17,520 bases of DNA. Origin: DAOVGU01 sp030637775 [NCBI: bacterium] (GTDB lineage Bacteria > Ratteibacteria > UBA8468). The stretch lies in assembly GCA_030637775.1 (NCBI GenBank), contig DAOWFY010000128.1:1-17520 (forward strand). The letters are read 5' to 3'. Shown here piece after piece: positions 14,456 to 17,520 of this stretch. Each line of letters starts with the position of its first letter. Within the stretch, counting starts at the first letter, position 1. Both the position numbers and the translations under genes were made by a program. A model generated the notes under the pieces. It did not search any database. It was given only the letters and a program-made list of their open reading frames with translations, and had not been told where the DNA came from.

Positions 14456-15571
14456 TTAAAGCAAGTACTTCTTTACTACTTCGATGGCGAGGGAAGCATC
14501 ACCTGTGGCCTGGGCCTTTTCCAGTTTATCCCGGTGAGCATAGATTTGCAAGGCTTTTTTCATCACATTGGCAAAGAGTTCCCGGGATAATGACATCGCT
14601 TTTACCGGCTCAAGCCGATAGGTGAACTGGTCCTCGCCAAACCAACCAGAGTAACCGGTATCGATGGCTGCATAGCAGAAGTCGGCTAACTTCCAATTAT
14701 CGCCTGTCCCCGCAATTCTATCCTCATCATTAGAGTGGGTTTTGGCATTATTGATATGAAAGTTGACTACCGGCACCCCAAACCTCCGCACCGCATAAAG
14801 GGTAAAGGCAGGCTCCACCGCATACATCTGTTCATGACCATAGTCTATGGCCACACCCATATTATTCCCTCCACATTCCTCATTAACCATTTTTGCAACA
14901 AGGGCGGCACAATGGGTGGTAGGAATAATGATATTGCCTTCCCTTGGTTCATGCAGTTTTGCCTCAATGCCAAACTTAAGCCCGGCGCTTATTGCTCTTT
15001 TGTTAATGGTAACGCAGCCTTCAATAAATCGCTCAAGAATCTTTCCGTAATTCACCTGGAAATTATAGTCCCAGCCATCGGAACCCGGCCACAGTGCCAC
15101 CGAAGAACAGCCAACCTCCTTGGCAGTCTCTATTCCCTGCAATGCTATTGAGAGAGCATCCTTACGAATTGTCTTGTTGCTGTTGGTGATTCCGCCCAGT
15201 TTCCATTTAGGATGGGTGAAGAGATTGGTATTCATATTGGTAGGAATAAGTTTGTATTGCGAAAGAGCATCCTTTACTGCAGAGATTTTGCGGGGATCCT
15301 TCTTAAAATCTTCGTCAATGAAAAGCGCTTCGTGAAACTCAATCCCTTTGATACCGGCCTTTGCTACACGCTCAATCTGAGCAACAATTCCTGAATCAAG
15401 CTCTAAATTGTATCCCGTGGTGGCAAAGCGGTCCAAAAAGTCTCCGGCGCACCAGTGACCGGCAGCAAAATGGATGTCAAACTCGGCAAAGAATTGATCA
15501 ACCCTTTCCCCTTCTAAATAATCTTTGTAAAGGGTTTCTAATTTACCCAGATTTTCTTGATTAACCTTCAT
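14456..15571 (-). CDS. Xylose-isomerase-family sugar isomerase
   Basis: A 371-aa TIM barrel that aligns with short (class I) xylose isomerases over most of its length: GIEFHEALF with catalytic-type His80, NTNLFTHPKWKLGG (114-127), ALWPGSDGW (159-167) matching the active-site Trp strand, IEAKLHEPREGNI (202-214) with metal Glu203 and Lys205, IDYGHEQM (242-249) with His246, and SNDEDR (280-285) with Asp282 and Asp284. Two metal-ligand positions differ: the Glu of the GHEQM strand is Asp243, and the Asp of the FHID strand is Asn274. That suggests a changed substrate or metal use, so I do not call it xylA. AGGAG at 15584-15580 is 8 nt before the ATG. It converges with alanine dehydrogenase and lies downstream of rnpB. 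Confidence 0.85.
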   Translation of the reverse strand: MKVNQENLGKLETLYKDYLEGERVDQFFAEFDIHFAAGHWCAGDFLDRFATTGYNLELDSGIVAQIERVAKAGIKGIEFHEALFIDEDFKKDPRKISAVKDALSQYKLIPTNMNTNLFTHPKWKLGGITNSNKTIRKDALSIALQGIETAKEVGCSSVALWPGSDGWDYNFQVNYGKILERFIEGCVTINKRAISAGLKFGIEAKLHEPREGNIIIPTTHCAALVAKMVNEECGGNNMGVAIDYGHEQMYAVEPAFTLYAVRRFGVPVVNFHINNAKTHSNDEDRIAGTGDNWKLADFCYAAIDTGYSGWFGEDQFTYRLEPVKAMSLSRELFANVMKKALQIYAHRDKLEKAQATGDASLAIEVVKKYLL

Positions 15572-15666
15572 ATGTCTTTCTCCTTTCCTTTTTTCACCAA
15601 GGCGAGGAAAGTTTCTGTAGCGGCCTTGTTAGTGACTCGCGCCCCTCTGTGTCTCCCCACTAATCA

Positions 15667-15768
15667 TGAGAGATGACTGGGGTTTGTAAGCGAGTTGGCG
15701 GTTATGCCGCAGGTATGAAATACCGAGGAATAAGAAAGCCCGAGCGAACAAACTTTAGTCATTTCTTA
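15667..15768 (+). ncRNA. Candidate structured RNA or hairpin repeat, unassigned
   Basis: Bases 15667-15687 pair with 15748-15768 as an uninterrupted 21-bp helix when read as plus-strand RNA: 16 Watson-Crick and 5 G-U pairs. All five imperfect pairs are G opposite T on this strand and would be A-C mismatches on the other. Inside are GCGG-TTATG-CCGC (15698-15710) and GGTAT-GAA-ATACC (15712-15724). It lies in the 208-bp gap between the isomerase start and the 3' end of rnpB. No promoter or terminator is evident. A decaying palindromic mobile repeat is the main alternative. Confidence 0.35.
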
Positions 15769-15809
15769 CCGAGCCTTCCTAAAGTAGGCGATAAGCCGGG
15801 TTCTGTTTA

Positions 15810-15836
15810 TCCGCCTACGCTAAAAGCTTCGGCGGA
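15810..15836. repeat. TCCGCC...GGCGGA palindrome inside rnpB
   Basis: TCCGCC (15810-15815) and GGCGGA (15831-15836) flank an inner GCT-AAA-AGC hairpin. On the RNase P RNA strand it falls between ATGACCGTCC (P2 3' strand) and ACAGAACCCGGC (P4 3' strand), where other bacterial RNAs have only a few bases. I recall close relatives of this palindrome (with a GAAGCTTTAGC centre) as dispersed repeats in many uncultivated bacteria. It would add a hairpin to junction J2/4. Confidence 0.8.
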
Positions 15837-16018
15837 CAGGGACGGTCATTTCTCTGGGATGCCCATTGCTGGGCACCTCAAGCAGCCTACCCGAGAGATA
15901 TAGTTGCGGGTCAATCTCTCTTCTTGGCCTTGCTCCGGATGGGGTTTACATAGCCTTTTCAGTTACCTGAAAAAGCGGTGAGCCCTTACCTCACCATTTC
16001 ACCCTTACCCCAAAATTA

Positions 16019-16076
16019 GGGACACATCCCATTTTTTGTCTATCCACACAAAAAATAAAAAAATGGGATGTGTCCC
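16019..16076. repeat. 19-bp perfect inverted repeat at the P12 tip of rnpB
   Basis: GGGACACATCCCATTTTTT (16019-16037) and its exact complement (16058-16076) are separated by 20 nt. In the RNA this stem stacks beyond CCCCAAAA/TTTTGGGG (16085-16092 with 16008-16015), the base of helix P12. The GGGACACATCCC core is the kind of terminal sequence seen in repeats mobilised by single-strand (Y1-type) transposases, but no transposase is in the window, so that link is inference. Confidence 0.88.
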
Positions 16077-16220
16077 CTTTTTGTTTTTGGGGTGGTATCT
16101 TTTCTGTGGCACTTTCCTTCCCTTCGCAGGGAGCCGTAATTAGCGGCCATCCTTCCCGCGGGAGCCCGGACTTTCCTCCCTCCTATGTTCTTCGAAAACT
16201 TCGGAGGGCGACCATTTCGC

Positions 16221-16616
16221 CTACTTCAGGGCGGCGTTGGCTAAACGATCTGCTTCCTTATTCTCCGAATGACTAATCTGAAGAATCTCTATCTTTTTAA
16301 AACTCCTCTTTAGATGTTGTCCTAAAAGGAAAAACTGGGAAAGTAAATTATCCTTAATCCGATAGAGTCCATTCATTTGCTTAACAATAAGTTCGCTATC
16401 ACTGTAAAGAGAGACCTTATGCGCTTTTAGAATCAGAGCCTCTTGCAGTCCATAGATAAGAGCAAGATATTCAGCAACGTTGTTGGTGGCGATTCCAATA
16501 TATTTACCTACTCTTTTGATAGAAGCGCCTTTCTGATTATAGATTGCTATTCCGATACCTGCTCTCCCAGGATTGCCTTTTGCCGCCCCATCAACATAAA
16601 GTGTGAGTTCCTTCAT
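16221..16616 (-). CDS. rnhA: Ribonuclease HI family protein
   Basis: A 131-aa RNase H domain that cuts RNA in RNA-DNA hybrids. YVDGAAKGNPG at 7-17 carries the first catalytic Asp9, NNVAEYLAL at 45-53 gives Glu49, YSDSELIVKQMNG at 71-83 gives Asp73, and His116 with Asp123 (NKEADRLANAA) complete the active site. The basic handle of E. coli RNase HI is short or absent, as in the archaeal/Bacillus YpdQ-like branch. The ATG overlaps the stop of the upstream zinc-ribbon gene as ATGA, so translation is coupled. Its TAG stop (16223-16221) lies inside the 5' strand of the RNase P RNA P1 helix, so the two genes share sequence and probably a transcript. Confidence 0.95.
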   Translation of the reverse strand: MKELTLYVDGAAKGNPGRAGIGIAIYNQKGASIKRVGKYIGIATNNVAEYLALIYGLQEALILKAHKVSLYSDSELIVKQMNGLYRIKDNLLSQFFLLGQHLKRSFKKIEILQISHSENKEADRLANAALK

Positions 16617-17326
16617 TTCTCTGATAGATAAAGAATTCTGCTACAGTTCTCACAAAGAACAAATTCCTTCCCTTTCCTTACATTCTCCACCACAGAGGAG
16701 GGCAGTTTCATAAAGCAACCCGAGCAGGTCTCTCCCTTAATCTCAGCAATGGCCAGATTATTCTTCTTCGACCCTCCGATCTTCTCATAAAGAGAGAGGT
16801 CTGCGTTGTTGACATTGGCCGATAGTAATTTTCTTTTATCCTCTTGTTCCTTTAATTGGGATTTTAAGGTTTCTATCTCTGCGGCTACCTTCTCCTCCTC
16901 CTCAGCCAGTCTTTCATTCTCTTCCTTGAGCAGAGATAGCTCCTTTTTCTCTTGCTGGTGAAGAGCATCCTGCCCATCCATCATCTCTAAAATTCTGCTC
17001 TCTCTCTGAGAATTTGTCTCCTTTAATTCTTTAATCTGCTGAAGAAGAGTACTGTATTCCTTATTTGTCTTAGCCTCATTCAACTGGAGTTGAAATTTCT
17101 GCAGATCCTCCTCCTTTTCCCGCAACTCAAGTTCCAATTTCCTTCTGGCTAACTCCGCTGCTTGAATCTCCTTCTTTCTTTCTTCCAGCCCTTTGCTTTC
17201 CTTTTCTATTTTTTCCCTTGATTGTTTAACTCCTAAAGGAAGACTATCGATCCTGTTTTTGAGAGCAAGAATCTTAAGGTCATAGGACTGCAATTCTTTC
17301 AAAAGAGCGATCTGCTCTGCCACCAT
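16613..17326 (-). CDS. Coiled-coil protein with C4 zinc ribbon (zf-RING_7)
   Basis: A 237-aa protein. Residues about 1-170 are an almost unbroken charged heptad coiled coil (LLKELQSYDLKILALKNRID..., KEENERLAEEEEKVAAEIET). The C-terminus holds CSGC at 201-204 and CENC at 225-228, the four zinc ligands of the zf-RING_7 domain, with the family's typical IKGETCSGCFMKLP and FVLCENCSRILY wording. Such proteins are widespread in bacteria, often beside RNase HI or Nif3-like genes, and are thought to bind nucleic acid or act as adaptors. The exact role is unknown. It overlaps the RNase HI ATG by 4 nt. The start has only a weak GGA-type ribosome-binding site. Confidence 0.92.
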   Translation of the reverse strand: MVAEQIALLKELQSYDLKILALKNRIDSLPLGVKQSREKIEKESKGLEERKKEIQAAELARRKLELELREKEEDLQKFQLQLNEAKTNKEYSTLLQQIKELKETNSQRESRILEMMDGQDALHQQEKKELSLLKEENERLAEEEEKVAAEIETLKSQLKEQEDKRKLLSANVNNADLSLYEKIGGSKKNNLAIAEIKGETCSGCFMKLPSSVVENVRKGKEFVLCENCSRILYLSEK

Positions 17327-17456
17327 TTCTTAGAATTCCGCTACTATACTATGTACTTGCTTTAGTAGGGAATTGCGATACTAATCTATATGCTTACTTC
17401 AGTAACAATATGCGGAGAGGCTAACTTCCTTGACATTTCTCACAGCAAATATGCGT

Positions 17457-17477
17457 ACCCCTGATTAAATCAGGGGT
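17457..17477. repeat. 21-bp palindrome at the window's right end
   Basis: ACCCCTGATT (17457-17466) and AATCAGGGGT (17468-17477) are perfect complements around a single A. The rest of the 194-bp stretch from 17327 to the window end shows no gene. No T-run follows on either strand, so a terminator is unlikely. It may be a dispersed repeat or a regulator site about 130 nt upstream of the zinc-ribbon gene. Confidence 0.5.
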
Positions 17478-17520
17478 CAGGTTAAGCTTATAGCAACTAT
17501 AACATAATTTCCTCTAATGG

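Larger units (their letters stand above)
15779..16228 (-). ncRNA. rnpB: RNase P RNA, type A, enlarged by two repeats
   Basis: The catalytic RNA of ribonuclease P, which matures tRNA 5' ends. On the minus strand GAGGAAAGTCCGGGCTCC (P3/P4 5' region) is followed by GGGTGAAATGGTGAGGTAA, CCGGAGCAAGGCCAA, GGGTAGGCTGCTTGAG, ATGACCGTCC and ACAGAACCCGGCTTATCG, all in the order of bacterial type A RNase P RNA. Helix P1 closes the molecule: 16226-16217 pairs perfectly over 10 bp with 15791-15782, which sets the ends. About 450 nt exceeds the common 350-400 nt because one palindromic repeat sits at the tip of P12 (16019-16076) and another between the P2 and P4 3' strands (15810-15836). The 5' end overlaps the last codons of the RNase HI gene by about 8 nt. 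No separate promoter is obvious. Confidence 0.96.

Noticed and set aside
14735-15151. A 138-codon open frame opposite the isomerase
   Set aside because: It is antisense to a gene with full xylose-isomerase motifs and shows no independent evidence of coding.
15673-16276. Open frames running through the rnpB region
   Set aside because: The sequence is explained by conserved RNase P RNA blocks, and the frames have no protein-like features.
1-17520. CRISPR array, tRNA genes, transposase genes
   Set aside because: No regularly spaced direct repeats, no tRNA cloverleaf that I could recognise, and no transposase-like protein were found on either strand.

Overview
The window looks like a chromosomal stretch from an uncultivated anaerobic bacterium. 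The best guess is Candidatus Omnitrophota or a relative in the Planctomycetota-Verrucomicrobiota-Chlamydiota sphere. The grounds are the gene families: a DUF6785/DUF6784-type membrane protein, URO-D-superfamily proteins that are not HemE, several Gfo/Idh/MocA dehydrogenases, and many small palindromic repeats. No rRNA or ribosomal protein is present to settle this, so the taxonomy is inference. Base composition is AT-rich. The segment from about 10.7 to 14.3 kb is visibly richer in GC.

Layout, plus strand first. Bases 1-302 hold the degraded 3' end of an FAD-dependent oxidoreductase. Bases 367-9986 form a carbohydrate-type locus: Gfo/Idh/MocA dehydrogenase, small orphan protein, alpha/beta-hydrolase esterase, URO-D-like protein, frameshifted multi-spanning transporter-like protein, second URO-D-like protein, second Gfo/Idh/MocA dehydrogenase (paralogue of the first), and a protein with an amidotransferase-like N-terminus and a deacetylase-like C-terminus. 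The last gene carries an in-frame palindromic repeat. A convergent minus-strand pair, DUF4258 plus DUF2283, follows. Next on the plus strand come a DegT/DnrJ-type aminotransferase, a third Gfo/Idh/MocA dehydrogenase, a 3'-end scar of a second aminotransferase gene, and alanine dehydrogenase.

The minus-strand block, read from right to left, is a coiled-coil zinc-ribbon protein, RNase HI, RNase P RNA (rnpB) and a xylose-isomerase-family protein. A compact possible plus-strand RNA structure sits next to rnpB.

Functional reading (inference): the three dehydrogenases, isomerase, aminotransferase, alanine dehydrogenase, esterase, deacetylase-like protein and transporter together suggest uptake and remodelling of a decorated (acylated, amino or methylated) sugar or cyclitol. 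Dehydrogenases would create keto groups, the aminotransferase would exchange keto and amino groups, and alanine dehydrogenase would recycle the amino donor. The URO-D-like proteins recall corrinoid methyltransferases but lack some or all of the usual zinc ligands, and no corrinoid protein is encoded here.

The most unusual feature is the penetration of small palindromic repeats into functional sequence. Two different ones lie inside the RNase P RNA, one is translated in frame inside a protein, one is a 49-bp three-way-junction element, and further palindromes lie between genes. Gene decay (FAD oxidoreductase remnant, aminotransferase scar, transporter frameshift) points to recent reshaping of the locus.
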